From Orychophragmus violaceus (taxonomy: Eukaryota; Streptophyta; Magnoliopsida; Brassicales; Brassicaceae), in contig CM058236.1 of assembly GCA_030180135.1 (NCBI GenBank), positions 56,881,728-56,945,727 of the forward strand: a stretch of 64,000 nucleotides of DNA, read 5' to 3'. The notes under the pieces are model-generated. The model saw only the letters and a list, made by a program, of their open reading frames with translations. It searched no databases and was not told the DNA's origin. Positions 40,787 through 53,583 of this stretch are shown here, one piece after another. How positions within the stretch are numbered: the first letter of the stretch is position 1; every line of letters begins with the position of its first letter. The position numbers and the translations under genes are program-made.

Positions 40787-43575
40787 AGTAGATGGTCACA
40801 TGTGTGTCCGTTGACCATAAAAAAATATGGCTTTTGCAAAATTTATTTCTCAAATAATCAGATTGTAATCCCAATTCTATGATTATTCCATTAATAAAGT
40901 CAGACTTGATAATGCTGGTGAATCACTTCACCAGTCTTCAATAATTATTGTATGTTGATGGGAATCAATATTGAGCATCTACTTCCACATGTATATACAC
41001 AATATGGCATGACCAAAAATTTAATAAAATGATTGCAATTGATTGCAAGAACATAATAATGAGAACAAAACTCATCCGAATTTATGTATGGGGACATGTC
41101 ATATTTCATGCGGCCGCATTTGTCCAGATGAGACCAAGTGCAGATAATAAATATTCTCCATTATAGTTGACATATAGTCAAGAACCTAACATATCCTTTC
41201 TACAAGTATTTGGGTGTGCAATTTATCCTATGCAAAGAACAAAATGGGGCCACAAAGGAGATTCAAGATATATGTGGTATATACATTACCAAGTATAATA
41301 AGGTATCTTGAACCAAAAACCGGTGATATATTTACCTGCACAGTTTGCTGATTGCCATTTTAACTAATGAAGATGAATTTCAAGCGGAAGGGAAATAAAA
41401 CAAGTACCGCAAAATATTACGTGGTGTACACCATTATTGTATACCTTGAGCCTCCTACAAATAATCGTGAACTAAAAGTTCATAACATCTGTAAAGTATA
41501 CCCGCTGAAAATGCTTCATCTAGAATTGAAATGCCAAAAGATCGAATTGATGGAAGGATTGGTAAAAACCATAAGGTTCATGAAAAGGGGGAGGCAAATG
41601 GGCTCAAAAGAAAAAAAAAAAAAAAAAACAATCCCCAGAATAAAAAGAAGTTGGGAGAAAAAATTGAAAAGGTTCATGAAGAACCACATCAGGAAAAATG
41701 CCCAGAAGACATTTGTGGAAAGGATCATGAAAAACAAGATAAAGATGAAAGCCTTGAAGTCGACATGATACAAAAAAGTGTGAGATTTCTATTAATTATG
41801 TTCAAGATGGAAAAGTATGGAAATGACATGAAATTGATGATTTAGATGTATTGTATTGTTCTCCTTTTCTGTATCTAAGGAAATTGATCATGAAAATGAT
41901 GATTTGAATCCAAGGTCCATATTAAAATATTAGAAAAGACATGACTGAGAAAAATGAAAAATAATCATACAAACTGAATTACTCTCCCTCAATAAAAAAT
42001 GTCTTGGACATATTGTCATAACACCTGAAAGTGTAAAATCACTCGGGTATAAGTGGTTGTTTGTGAGAAAGAGAAATGAGAAAATGAGATCACAAGATAT
42101 AAAGTCCTAGCTGCACAAGAGTTTTTTTCAAAGACCGAGAATTGATTATGAAGAGACATATTCTCCGGTTATAGATGTAATCACATTCATGTACTTAATG
42201 AACCTAACATAATCTATAAATCTTGAAATGTACCTCATGGATGTCGTACAGAGTATCTATGTGGATCACTTGAGAATGATATATATGAAAATTCTAGAAG
42301 GAATGAATATGCCTGAAACATTAAATTCCAAATTTAAAGAATGTTCGATTAAATTTAAAATTTCTGGACGTGTGTTCTATAATCGTTTAGGTGAATACTT
42401 GTTAAATAAATGTCACATCAATAATAAGATGTGTCCTTGTGTGTTTATTAAAAAATCGTCAAAACTTGAGATTATTGATGTATATGTTGATGAATGAACA
42501 TGATTGGAACTCAAAAGAAAACTATTGATGCAAGAACTCATATGAGATTAAGAAGAGTTCGAAATGATAGATCTCAGAAAGAATTTGTTTGTCTTGGACT
42601 ACAGATAGAGCACCTCCGAGATAGAATATTTTTGCGGCGATCAAATTATACCAAAAATATCTTATTAAGTTTTTATATGAATAAAGTGAATCCTTTGAGT
42701 ATTCCAAATAGATCCCTTGATGTTGAAAAGGATCTATTTAGACCTTGTTAAGATGAAAAATATATATTAGGTTCTGAAGTACCTTATATGAGTGCTATCG
42801 GTGGGTTCATGTACCTTGCAAATTGTACTCAACCAGATATATCGTTTGCTACTAATTTACTCGCAATATACAATTCATCTCCTACACGTAGACAATGGAA
42901 CGAAATAAAACATATATTTCCTTATCTCCAAGGTACGATTGATTTATGTTTTTTTATTCTAGAAACTCTGAGGTTTTTTTTTATTGGTTTTGCATATGCA
43001 GGATACTTATCAGACCCTCATAAATCTCGATCGCAAACTGGATATGTTTACATAATTGGCGGAACTGCAATCTATTGGCACTCCCAAAACATACTTTGGT
43101 TTCAACTTCATCAAATCATGAAGAAACTATTGCGCTCCACGAAGCATGTAGACAATGTGTATGGCTGAGATATATAACTCATCACATTTAAAAAGCAAGA
43201 AGAATAGTTACAAAGAAAGAACCAACAATGGTGTTCGAAAATAATTTTGCATGTGTCACCCAACTAAGAGAATGATATAACATAACAAATCATATTCTTC
43301 CAAGATATTTCTCATACATTCGAGAACTTATGAAAAATCAAGAAGTCAACATCGAGTATGTATGTTCATGTGATAATGCAGTATATCTCTTTACGATGGC
43401 GCTTCTCACTATAAAATTAAGAAAACATATTTATAATATTGAAATGTGTCATTTACATGATTTATTAAGCTTCGTAATTTTTATAAGGAGATTATGTTAT
43501 TGCACTCTTTTTTTCTTTTGTGGTTTTTGTCCTATTAAAATTTTCCATGATAATGTCTTTTAATAATGAGGCAAT
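40787..43575 (+). pseudogene. Ty1/copia integrase-RT-RNase H, 3' part, degraded
   Basis: The frame from SRWSHVCPLTIKKYG onward is riddled with stops. Islands recognisable in order are the integrase tail (FLQVFGCAIYPMQRTKWG, about 41200), a Lys-rich linker (41530-41770), RT (MYLMDVVQSIYVDHLRMIYM, IIDVYVDE at 42228-42497), and then SAIGGFMYLANCTQPDISFA and SRSQTGYVYIIGGTAIYWHS of the RNase H region (42788-43168). With 34060-36030 this makes one old copia copy. LTRs were not delimited. Confidence 0.75.
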
Positions 43576-43580
43576 ATATA

Positions 43581-46500
43581 TGGAAATCGATATCAAAGCA
43601 ATCACACAATAATAAGAATTCCCCTCTTATTAATCTCAAAGGAAAATATCTCAAAACCTTACAAACTCTCAATATCGTTAACAATACCATAAACTCGGTA
43701 TTTCTATATATATAGGCGCACAAGACTATTCTAGAACTTTGTTTAGATAACTCCTAAACAAAAGGAAAACTCACATATTTAGGTAAAAAGGAAATTATGC
43801 ATATCTTGATTTCTTCTAAATATATTTAGCTTATTCCTCGAGCTTATCTCAAGCTTACAACAACATTCTCCCCCCTTAAGCTTGAGATTACCTTCTCCAA
43901 CATCTAGTACTCCAATGAGATCTCTCATCTCTTTAAACCTGATTCTCCCAAGTGCTTTTGTTAGAATATCTGCCCTTTGCTCATTGCCTGGTACATATTC
44001 CATCTCTACTTGCTCATTCTCGACGCACTCCCTTATGAAATGATATCTAGTGTGAATGTGCTTGTTTCGTCCACGAAACACCGGGTTTTGCAATGGCTGA
44101 TTTATTGTCCACACAGATTACTACCTTTTCGCAACTCTTACCAACAACCTTAATAAGAAATTCTTGAAGCCAAATTGCTTGTTTTGCTGCTTCTGTAGCT
44201 GCCATGAACTCAGCTTCACAAGATGACAATGCAACAGTCTCTTGTTTTTGGGAACAACAAGTAATTGGACAATTATCAAGATAAAAATATGATCTATTGT
44301 GCTCTTTCCATCATCCATATCAACATTGTGAGAACTATCACTGTACCCAAGTAAGTTTACTTCATTTGCGTGATGAAATAAGAGCCCAAACGAAGATGAT
44401 CCACGCAAATACCTCAACACCTGCTTTAATGCTGCTCCATGTGATTGTTTAGGTTCGTGCATATATCTACTCAATACCCCAACGCTATAGGACAGGTCCG
44501 GACGCGTGTGTAGCAAGTACCTCAAGCATCCAATACATCTTTTGTACTCCTTTTCATCAAATCTCTTCTCCTCTGGAGACTTGGATAACTTTAGGTTCAT
44601 GTCCATCGGAACATGGGTGGAATTGCAGCCATCCATCCGTGTTTCAACTAATATTTTCTGAGCATATTTCTCTTGCTTCAACACAATTCCTCCTTCGAAT
44701 TGATGCACTTCTAGTCCAAGGTAGTAAGTCAATTTACCAAGATCGCTCATCTCGAACTTATTAGCCATCTCTCTCTTAAAATCAAATATCAACTTCAACG
44801 ATGAACCCGTGACTAGTAGATCATCAACATACACTGCTACAATGATGAGATGTTCTCTCTCTTTCTTCTGATATAACGATGGTTCCTTTGAAAATCTATG
44901 GAACTTAAGCTCTCTAAGGATTTTGTTTAACTTATCGTTCCATGCTCTTGGAGCTTGCTTTAAACCACAGAGAGCCTTTCTCAACTTGTAAACCTTGTTC
45001 TCACTTCCTACGACTACAAAACCTTCTGGTTGGATCACATAAACTTCCTATTTCAAGTCACCATGGAGAAAAGCGGTTTTTACATCGAGATGATGTATCT
45101 CCCAGTCTCTCGAAGCCGCCAAAGCAATAATGAGTCGAATTGTTTGGATGCGTGATACTGGTGCAAAAACTTCGTCGTAATCAATGCGATATTTTTTAAC
45201 ATATCCCTTTTCTATCAACCTTGCTTTGTACTTGTTGATACTCCCATCAGAATTTCGCTTGATTTTGAATACCCACTTTAATCCAATAGGCTTAACCCCA
45301 ACCGGAAGATCAACTAACTCCCATGTCTGATTTCTTTCTATCGAAGAAATCTCATCTTTACAGTCTTCAACCCAAATTTTTAACTCTTTTGCTTCACTAA
45401 AATCCCATGGCTCATCATTCAGTGTCAACATGAGACGTTCACCTTCTGATTCTGCCAAGTAAAGAACGTAATCATTCAAATGATGTGGTCTCACTATGTT
45501 CCTCGTTGATCTCCTCAATCGTGGCTGTTCATTGTCACTACCTTCATCAGTATCGTCTTCATCATTAAACTCTTCTTCTTCCAATTCACCAATCACAACG
45601 TCTTCCCTCAATGCTCGAGAAGCAGAAATGCTCTCCTCTGCTTCAGGAGAATGCTCGATACTTCTTGTACCTTTATCACCAAAATTTCTAACTCCATATC
45701 AAACGTACCAATATCATTGCTCGATTTTCTCTCAGATTTCCATCCCTTTTCGTCATCAAACACAACGTCTCGACTAACCACTATTCTTTTTGTAGTAGGA
45801 TCGAACAATCTATACGCTTTAGACCCAGGTTCAGTTCCCAAGTGCACCAAAGTTTGCGACCTATCATCAAGTTTCTTTCGACCAACTGCCTCTTTTCTTG
45901 TATAGCAAACACAACCAAATACTCTAAGGTGATCAATATTTGGTTTCTTACCTTTCAACATTTTGTAAGGTGTTTTTTCAACAATGACCTTGTTGCCACT
46001 CTATTGATTAGATAGGTAGCATGACGTACAACTTCTCCCCATAGACAATTAGGTACATCCATATGTTTTAAGATACTCCTTGTCATCTCCAAGAGTGTTC
46101 TATTACGTCTTTCCACAATCCCGTTCTGCTGAGGAGAGTATGGAGCAGTTAAGTGCCTCTTGATTCCAAATTTGTCACAAAAGTTTTGAAATTCATGAGA
46201 CATGAACTCTCCACCTCTATCTGTCCGAAACGTCTTAATCACATTTTTTTATTCTTGTTCAGCCAACATCTTAAACTTCTTGAATTTCTCGAGTGCCTTA
46301 CTCTTCTCTTTTAATAGAATAGTCCACATGTAGCGCAAGTAGTCATCAATGAGAACAAACACGTACCTCTTTTGAGCCGGTGTCGCAGGTGTAATGGGTC
46401 CGCAAAGGTCTCCATGAATGAGCTCAAGAGGTTTTGTTGCTCGAAAAGTAGTTGCTTGTGGAAACGGTTTCCTTGTTTGTTTCCCACGGAGGCATGACTC

Positions 46501-48385
46501 ACAAGTTTCCTTCTCAATGTCAATCTTTGGTATGCCATCCACTAGTTCTTTGTTGATCATCAACCTCATTGTCTCCAAATTTACATGACCTAAGCGTGCA
46601 TGCCACTTTGCTGATTCTTTTGATATTGTCAACTGTAAACATCTAATATTCTCAACCTCCAACGTGACTTTGTATAGTCGATTCTTCGATCTTGTCGTGG
46701 TTACTAGCACCTGACCTTCTCGATTATAGATCACCAGCAAATTCTCCTTCATCCGCACTTCACACCCTGATTCTGTGGCTTGACCTAGGCTAATTATATT
46801 GCTTTTCAACTCCGGTATATAATACACATTGTGTAAAAACTTCTTCTCTTTATTCTTAAACACAAAGCAAACAGATCCTTTTCCTTCGATGTCAATCCGA
46901 GAGTCATCTCCAAACCTAACTTTCCCGGTTATACTCTCATCAATCTCCGTGAAAAATTCACGATTTCCACACATATGATTACTTGCTCCATTTTCGAGAT
47001 ACCAAACATTCTTTGTGTCCTGATTCGTTTCAAACAAGCTTGGTTTCACGTTTTTCTCGTTGAGAAATACTACTTCATGCATCATCAAAACATCGGCTTC
47101 TTGTGTGTCTGTATCTCTCCTTTCAGCTGCTTCTTGAAGTTTCAGTAAACGATCAGGGCAAGCAGATGAATAATGTCCCTGTTTATCACATCTAAAGCAC
47201 GTGATCATAGTCTCTTGGATTTTTAACAGCCTATCGGGACAATTCTATGCGTAGTGCCCCTGTTTATCACATCTGAAACATGTCACCGTCGAAGCATCTC
47301 TCTCCCTGTCTCGCTCTTGTCTGTATTGACCGTTACCAAACCGTCCTCGTCCTCTTCCTCTGTTTCCACCAAATCGACCACCTCTTCCTCTTCCTCTGTT
47401 TCCACCATTTCCATAATCATTGTTGACGTACATTAGTTTGTCCTGTTCTTCCTGTTCTTCTTCCTACTCACCGATTCGTTCTTCGTATGCTTTCAATCTC
47501 CCCACAATATCTTCGAAGCTCGTCGTTTTCAAGTCAAGCACTTGTTCTAAGGATGCGACGATATGAATGTACCTTTTCCGTGGTAAACTCTTCAAAAACT
47601 TCTTTATGAGTCATGTTTCTTCAATTGTTTCACCAAGTGAAGCTGATTTTGAAGAAATCTCTGATAGTTTTCCCAAAAACTCATAAATCGTGTCGGTTTC
47701 TTTCATCTTAAGTCTCTCAAATTCCGCCATTAGGGTTTGAAGTCTTGCCTCCTTTACTCTTTCAGCTCCTATGTTTATCGCTTTTATTGCTTCCCAAACA
47801 GCTTTTGATGTGTCAAGTTCTCCGACCTGCAAGATTAGAGCTTCCGGTATAGATGGAGCAAAAGTGCGATCGCCATATTGTTCTTGTCTTCGGTTTTGTC
47901 TCCAGTCTCTATTGTCTCCCACACCTTGTTTACTTTGAGAGCAACCTTCATTCTCATGGCCCAGTCAGTGTAATTTGAGGAAGTTAGCATTGGATACTTG
48001 ATGGAGGATGGTCCAATTGTCTTGGATTCTGGATCAACAATATTGCTCTTTGCATCTCCCATGATGAGAATGTCTTCTTCGCAAGCTCTGATACCAAATA
48101 TGGAAATCGATATCAAAGCAATCACACAATAATAAGAATTTCTCTCTTATTAATCTCAAAGGAAAATATCTCAAAACCTTACAAACTCTCAATCTTGTTA
48201 ACAATACCATAAACTCGGTATCTCTATATATATAGGCGCACAAGACTATTCTAGAACTTTGATTAGATAACTCCTAAACAAAAGGAAAACTCACATATTT
48301 TGGCAAAAAGGAAATTATGCATATCTAGATTTCTTCTAAATATATTTGGCTTGTTCCTCAAGCTTATCTCAAGCTTACAACAACA
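43581..48385 (-). mobile_element. Ty1/copia element, minus strand, full-length but mutated
   Basis: LTRs of 285 bp lie at 43581-43865 and 48101-48385. On the minus strand they begin TGTTGTTGTAAGC and end CGATTTCCA. The target duplication ATATA lies at 43576-43580 and 48386-48390. The primer site TGGTATCAGAGCTTGC (minus strand, about 48097-48082) and the polypurine tract AAGGGGGGAGAA (about 43866-43877) are both in place. By eye the LTRs differ at about 12 positions (about 4 percent), so this insertion is roughly ten times older than the copia at 2553. It landed immediately beyond the recognisable end of the old copia that ends near 43575. Confidence 0.9.
43870..48062 (-). pseudogene. Copia gag-pol (Tnt1/Tork-like) with frameshifts and stops
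   Basis: Start MGDAKSNIVDPESKTIGPSS at 48062 on the minus strand. Gag continues in a second frame (LQVGELDTSKAVWEAIKAIN). A Gly/Arg-rich tail follows, then two successive CCHC knuckles (CFRCDKQGHYA, stop, then CFRCDKQGHYSSAC). The protease site reads WYLENGASNHMCG, Glu replacing the catalytic Asp. Integrase is split by a stop at 46246-46248 (LAEQE-stop-KNV; TDRGGEFMSHEFQNF; NGIVERRNRT). After a frameshift at about 45960 the RT (WELVDLPVGVKPIGLKWVFK, AVYVDDLLVTGSS) is interrupted near 45045. RNase H is split near 44230 (SSCEAEFMAATEAAKQAIWL). It cannot make an active polyprotein. Confidence 0.85.
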
Positions 48386-48809
48386 ATATATAATTCAAAA
48401 TGGATAATTAACGGGAGTCTTAAATAATAGATAATTATTCATTTACTCATCAATTCCACTCTTTTTTACCAACTCTTACCATTATTATAATATTTTATTA
48501 TTATTTTCAACTATAAATATGTGATTCTTCTTATTGTACAAATCACACAATCACAATAATCACAATAGAATCACTTTTCTCTCTAAAAATTCATATTTTC
48601 TTTCAATATATATAATATATAAATATATAGATATATAAACATAAATATCTTACGCAAATTCCACATATGATTTATAACATGAAGTAAGATTTTATGGCTT
48701 AGCGCTCAAGTCGGAAAGCCACCACATGAGATGTATTTAGGAACGTCACGCAATTCTCTCCAGAGAACCTCCAACAGTTGAGGTCATCTTCCTTCTCTTC
48801 CTGTCTGTA

Positions 48810-51800
48810 CACTACAAAAATTGTCTTTGTTTGCATCGTTTTTAATAATGTTTAATAACGCTTTATAAATGATGTTAGCATTATAAAATCGCTTTAAGAA
48901 GTGACGCTAAATCCAATGAAGTAAAAAAAACTAGCATTTCTGTAAACGACGACACTTTTAAAATCTAGCATCGTTTATTTGAGGTTAGTATCATTAAATA
49001 AATGTTGCGAAATTTACTATAACATCGTTTTTAAAATGATGTTATACTGATTTTTTGCATCGTAAAATTAAAATGATGCTAAGATATTTTTGAGTCATTT
49101 CATAAAAACGTTTCTATATATTTTATTTTTGCGTCAATTGTGAAATGATGTTAATCCTATGTTTGCATCAAAAATTTGAATTGATGCTAAATAAAGTTCT
49201 TACGTCGTTTTATCAAATCGACGTCAATTAAGTTGTTTGCATCGATTTTAAAATGATTTTATTTTTAAAATTCGCATCAGTATTTAAAATCGATGCTATA
49301 TAAATTTCTAAGGTCAATTGTCAAAAATGACTCTAACTTTTAACATAATTTGGCTGTAAATTAAAAAAAAAAATTGACACTAAATAAATCAGCTATTTTC
49401 AATTGCATTAATATTTTTTAGAAATTTATTATAATTCATAAATTTATTATACTAATTCAAACAGACGTAAAAACAAATAATTAATTAAAAATGCAAAAAG
49501 TCATACAAATTTAATTCGGCATAATCAAAACAAATTGCACATAAGGTTCTTAAAAGACAAAAACCTTCAACAACCTTCATAAAACCACCAATTGACTTGA
49601 CTCTCAGACTTCAAACCCAAGGACTCTTCCAACGTCTGAAACATATATATGACTGCCCCTTTTACCTTCAAAAAAATAGTTGCTAGATCCTGAAATTTAA
49701 CAAACATGTAATATTAAGCAAAATGAGATATAAGATTGAGATCATAATATCATACTTATACACAATACTTACCTTCTACGAGTGCAATCAGTGGTGCTAG
49801 CAAGCCGGTAAATAATATTTATTTTATAAATCTTTCATCTTCAGTAATTTGTCTTCTAATTCATGTACTTGGTTCCTCAAGCCAGTTACTTCGGATTCAT
49901 TGGAAGCTATGTTTGCCCGGTTCTGAAAGAATGTCAAAGGCGTAGAACCGAGACCAACACAACGAACACGACCTGGACGTTCAGCTTAAAAACCTCACAG
50001 AACAAGCGTACATACGTAAGCTTACAAAAACCAACGTAAGCTGACTTAAATAAGCGTACATACAAACCTTACTTTTTAATAAACTTAAAAATCAGACCAA
50101 TCAAATATTTATTCTCTTCAAGATGATTAACTTACTCATAACTTTCACCATCCATTTTCTTTGTTCACGTCCTTGTGTATATATTGGAGATATATTCTCT
50201 TCAAGATGTTGCTTCTCATGAAAGTTTGTTTCATTCATATCCACACCTTGTGATTCTTCATTAGCTTCTCCACCTTATGTTTCATCAAAATCATAGTAAT
50301 TCATTTGTATCTAAAAAACAAAAATATACGATAGATCAGTTAGGCCAATTGGAAATTTTATCTGAAAAACCTTGTGTTCCATCAGAACCATCATAACAAA
50401 GACAGCTACACCATATAGTGATGAATAAAATGCCGGTTGGGAAATATAAACAAAACATAATTTCTACCATATATATTCACAGAATAATTCACTGAAAATT
50501 TCGCAGAACAACAATCATATGTAACAATGAAAGAGATGAACAGAGATAACAATGAAAGAGATGAACAGAAAAAAATAAAGTTACCTTGTATTGTGAATCC
50601 TATTAATATTGAGAAAGTGCAGAGATAACAATAGAAGAAAAAAACGGAGAAAGTGCAGAGATAACCTTGTATTATGAATCCTGTTCATAAATTGATATTG
50701 CAGAGATGACAAAGAAAGAGATGAACAAAAAAAAAAAACAGAGAAACCTAAAACTTTGACGGCTGCTAGGGTAGAAGTTATAGCATAATATAATCAAAAT
50801 AAGTTAAATAGATTTCCATAATTGTAAAAGTCCCGCTCAAACCAAAAAACTCCCTCCACCCCACGACCAAAAAAATATACTCCATATAAGAGAAGAAAAT
50901 AATTAAAAAGATAGATATAGGGAAAAAGGTACTATTACAATTATATAAAGAATTAGATAACAATCGAAAGGAAATATTGACTGTATTCTATTAACCTCAT
51001 CGCAGCTGCCTAAATACGATACAAACACTTCGAACTTTGACATGACCATCAAAATGCTTGGCAGAAATATTATAAAGAGCTTCAACACAATACCAAGAAG
51101 AAAACCTTGGATAACTGATTTAATAAGAACCCTACAACACATAACAAACTCAACATCTAATGCATATACAAGTAGTCAATAAAATGTAGAGAGAGAGGCT
51201 TACGTCTCTATGATGAAGTAAGGTAAGGAGCAGACTTCTCTATGCCTTTGATGCTTGCTCAAAGGCTATTGGAAACATGAAGAAGAAGGTGAGGAAGAAG
51301 AATGCAATCAGTTAACCATTCAGTCGGATTTCTAGACTGTTATGTTTGTGCACAAACCGCAGCAACCCACCATGTTTTAAAAGAGACAAAAGCTTGTGGC
51401 ATTACGCACTTGTCATCTTTCTTTACTTTCTTCGTTTCCTCCATTATCTAAAAAACCAAAGTTTCAGATTAATTCCAACATGTATAACCTTTGAAAGAAG
51501 ATAGGTGAATACAATAATACTTACTGCCTCGTTTAGTTTCTCGATCTCAGCTATATACATCGATTGCGTCAAACTTCTTTCCCCACAGCCCGAGAAAACC
51601 AGTCTGGATTCCTAAAGAACACTGCTTAAAACAGATTAGAGACAATACAAAAGGTTCTTTAAGTTAGAGTCTAAGAGTCTATAAAACCTTTCAATCACCT
51701 TTATCATTGGTCTTTGATTCTTCAACCTTGTATATTTCAATTGGTAATAGTCAAGCCACTTCTGCGTGCTCCTCTTCTTCTCTACCAAATCCGCAAGTCT

Positions 51801-52340
51801 CTTGCTTTGTACACAATCTGGATGATTTAAACCAAACCCGAAAACAAAAGAAAGACTGATTCTTTACGACCCTCCACAATTGGATTCGAGCTCCAAGTAA
51901 TAACACTAATTATAACAAACAAAAATCACTTGTTCAGCCAATTTAATCATTAACTGAGAGTGAGGAGTGAATCAAGATCTGCTCAAACCTCATCGGCAAA
52001 TCAGACAACGAGGCTGTCAAATGGAAGAGGAGAGTTAGATCGTGTCCTCTGACAGCGGATTTGAGATGCTAAGCCTAACGGCGAGACAGAACGTCGGGAA
52101 GAAGAGTGTATCGGTGAAGAAGAAGAAGAGTGCATCGGTATCTGGTCCAAAATTTTTTCTTCAGAACAATGATATTTTTCTTCTTAACATCACTTAAATC
52201 TAAATGATATAAAAAGTATAACTAAGAGGTCGTTTTAGACAAATGATGCTACACATATCTTTTATTTTTAACTATAGCTTCATTTAGCAATTTGACATTA
52301 AAAAAATAATGCTATAACACTTAATTTAATTTTAGTAGTG
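48810..52340. mobile_element. CACTA (En/Spm) element, deletion derivative
   Basis: Ends are CACTACAAAAATTG at 48810 and, on the reverse strand, CACTACTAAAATTAA at 52340. The 3-bp target duplication GTA lies at 48807-48809 and 52341-52343. Removing the element and one GTA restores the F-box reading frame order (YKYGV...RQEEKED). The subterminal region is full of GCATC...GATGC inverted repeats. At 3.5 kb it is too short for an autonomous element. A minus-strand segment near 49850-49920 (ANIASNESEVTGLRNQVHEL) looks like the coiled-coil end of a plant CACTA-encoded protein, and 51180-52170 shows splice-like borders, but no transposase core was found. Confidence 0.9.
48830..49300. repeat. Subterminal inverted-repeat array of the CACTA element
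   Basis: About eight short dyads of the form GCATC(A/G)N(8-14)(C/T)GATGC lie in series (for example near 49024, 49061, 49164, 49203, 49237 and 49273). Such subterminal repeats are the transposase-binding sites in En/Spm elements. Related words recur near the right end (AATGATGCTACAC, about 52240). Confidence 0.75.
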
Positions 52341-53583
52341 GTACTCCATATTTATAGGCGTATGTTCCATTGCCTAGCTCATTTATGAACATAATTGAGT
52401 TCCCGCTAACACCAGAACCATCAGGAAGCTCCTTAGCCGAGCATGAGACGTTTCCCGAAAGTCCAATAAAGAACACACAGTATCCTAAATCATTGACCTC
52501 AACCCATTTACCAACCTCCTCATCAAGCCTACTCACCCTGCATGTGAACCGACTAAAATCTAATACACCAGTAGGAGAGCTGATTTTCTCGACTAGGAAA
52601 AGTTCATCATTGCCAGATGGCACCAGATATTTTCGTGAGCCCGGAGGCGGCAAGTGCATACATTTCCTTAACCACAAGTGGTTGCATAAACCTTGCCTCT
52701 AAAAGTGACTATAGAAGTGTCTATATAGTCGCCTTCGATTACCTTCTTCCACCTCATTTCATCACTTCTTAACACCAACAAAAATCTAGTGAAGCTGAGA
52801 ATCACAATGAATTCTTCTCCTCCTCCTTCCTTGTTTAGCGGAAAAAAGCCACACCTATGTAATCTTGAGTATCGCAACCGATCATTCTGTACTGATGGCC
52901 AAGAGGGAGGATATGGCAGCCACGCATGCTCATCAAGGTTTGATCACATTCTGGTATCTTAACTTTCACTGAACACTGAATACGAGATGGAAGCTCTGTC
53001 TGATCCTCTGACTCATCTCGGCTTATTCCTCCCAGAAAATACTCAGAAGCCCCATGAGTTTCTGACTGTAAAAAGGAACAAAGGTAACTTCTGGAGGGTG
53101 CACAATTCTTTGCTTTCTCCAGGGAAATTGACGAAGGAAGGAAGAGAGTAACTTGTGCGTAACAGGCAAGCAGGAAGCTGAAATGTGTGCCGCCACGAGC
53201 TGCAAACAGACCGAGCATGAATAATATCGAAACAGTCCTCAAGATTCTCGGAGATAATATGCAGTAGGTCTTCTGGGAGAAGAGACCAGTCTGTCATCGT
53301 GGTTGAGGATGATGATGTCTTCTTTTCCGTTCCAGATTCTGCCATGTTTGTTGATGAAGACGGTAAACGCCTGCGATTTGGAAAATCTGAAGAAAAAAGT
53401 TAGAATTATAGGGTTTTTTTTTTTTTTTATAGAATTCTAGAGTTTAGGAAAAATGTAAACAAATTTGAACAATGAAAACATAAGTATAAATTCCACCAGC
53501 TCTAGAATCTGGTAAGAGATTTTTTTTTTAAACTTGGTTATTCGTACAAAAAAAAAATCCATTGATGAAGATGATTGCTTATT

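Larger units (their letters stand above)
48699..53345 (-). pseudogene. F-box (DUF295/SKIP23-like) gene interrupted by CACTA element
   Basis: Minus-strand start MAESGTEKKTSSSSTTMTDW at 53345, then the F-box (WSLLPEDLLHIISENLEDCF) and the C-terminal DUF295-type repeat region (ASEYFLGGISRDESEDQTEL, HILPLGHQYRMIGCDTQDYI, KYLVPSGNDELFLVEKISSP, VSCSAKELPDGSGVSGNSI). Frame changes occur near 53050, in a T-run near 52850 and near 52675, where about 20 residues also seem lost. At YKYGV the CACTA insertion intervenes. The last 37 codons resume at 48809 (RQEEKEDDLNCWRFSGENCV) and end VVAFRLER-stop at 48699. Such proteins are SCF ubiquitin-ligase substrate receptors. This copy is a pseudogene even without the transposon. 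Confidence 0.85.

Noticed and set aside
41500..41845. Lysine-rich ORFs as a small basic protein
   Set aside because: They fall in the linker between integrase and RT of the old copia and include an A-run. They are decay products, not a new gene.
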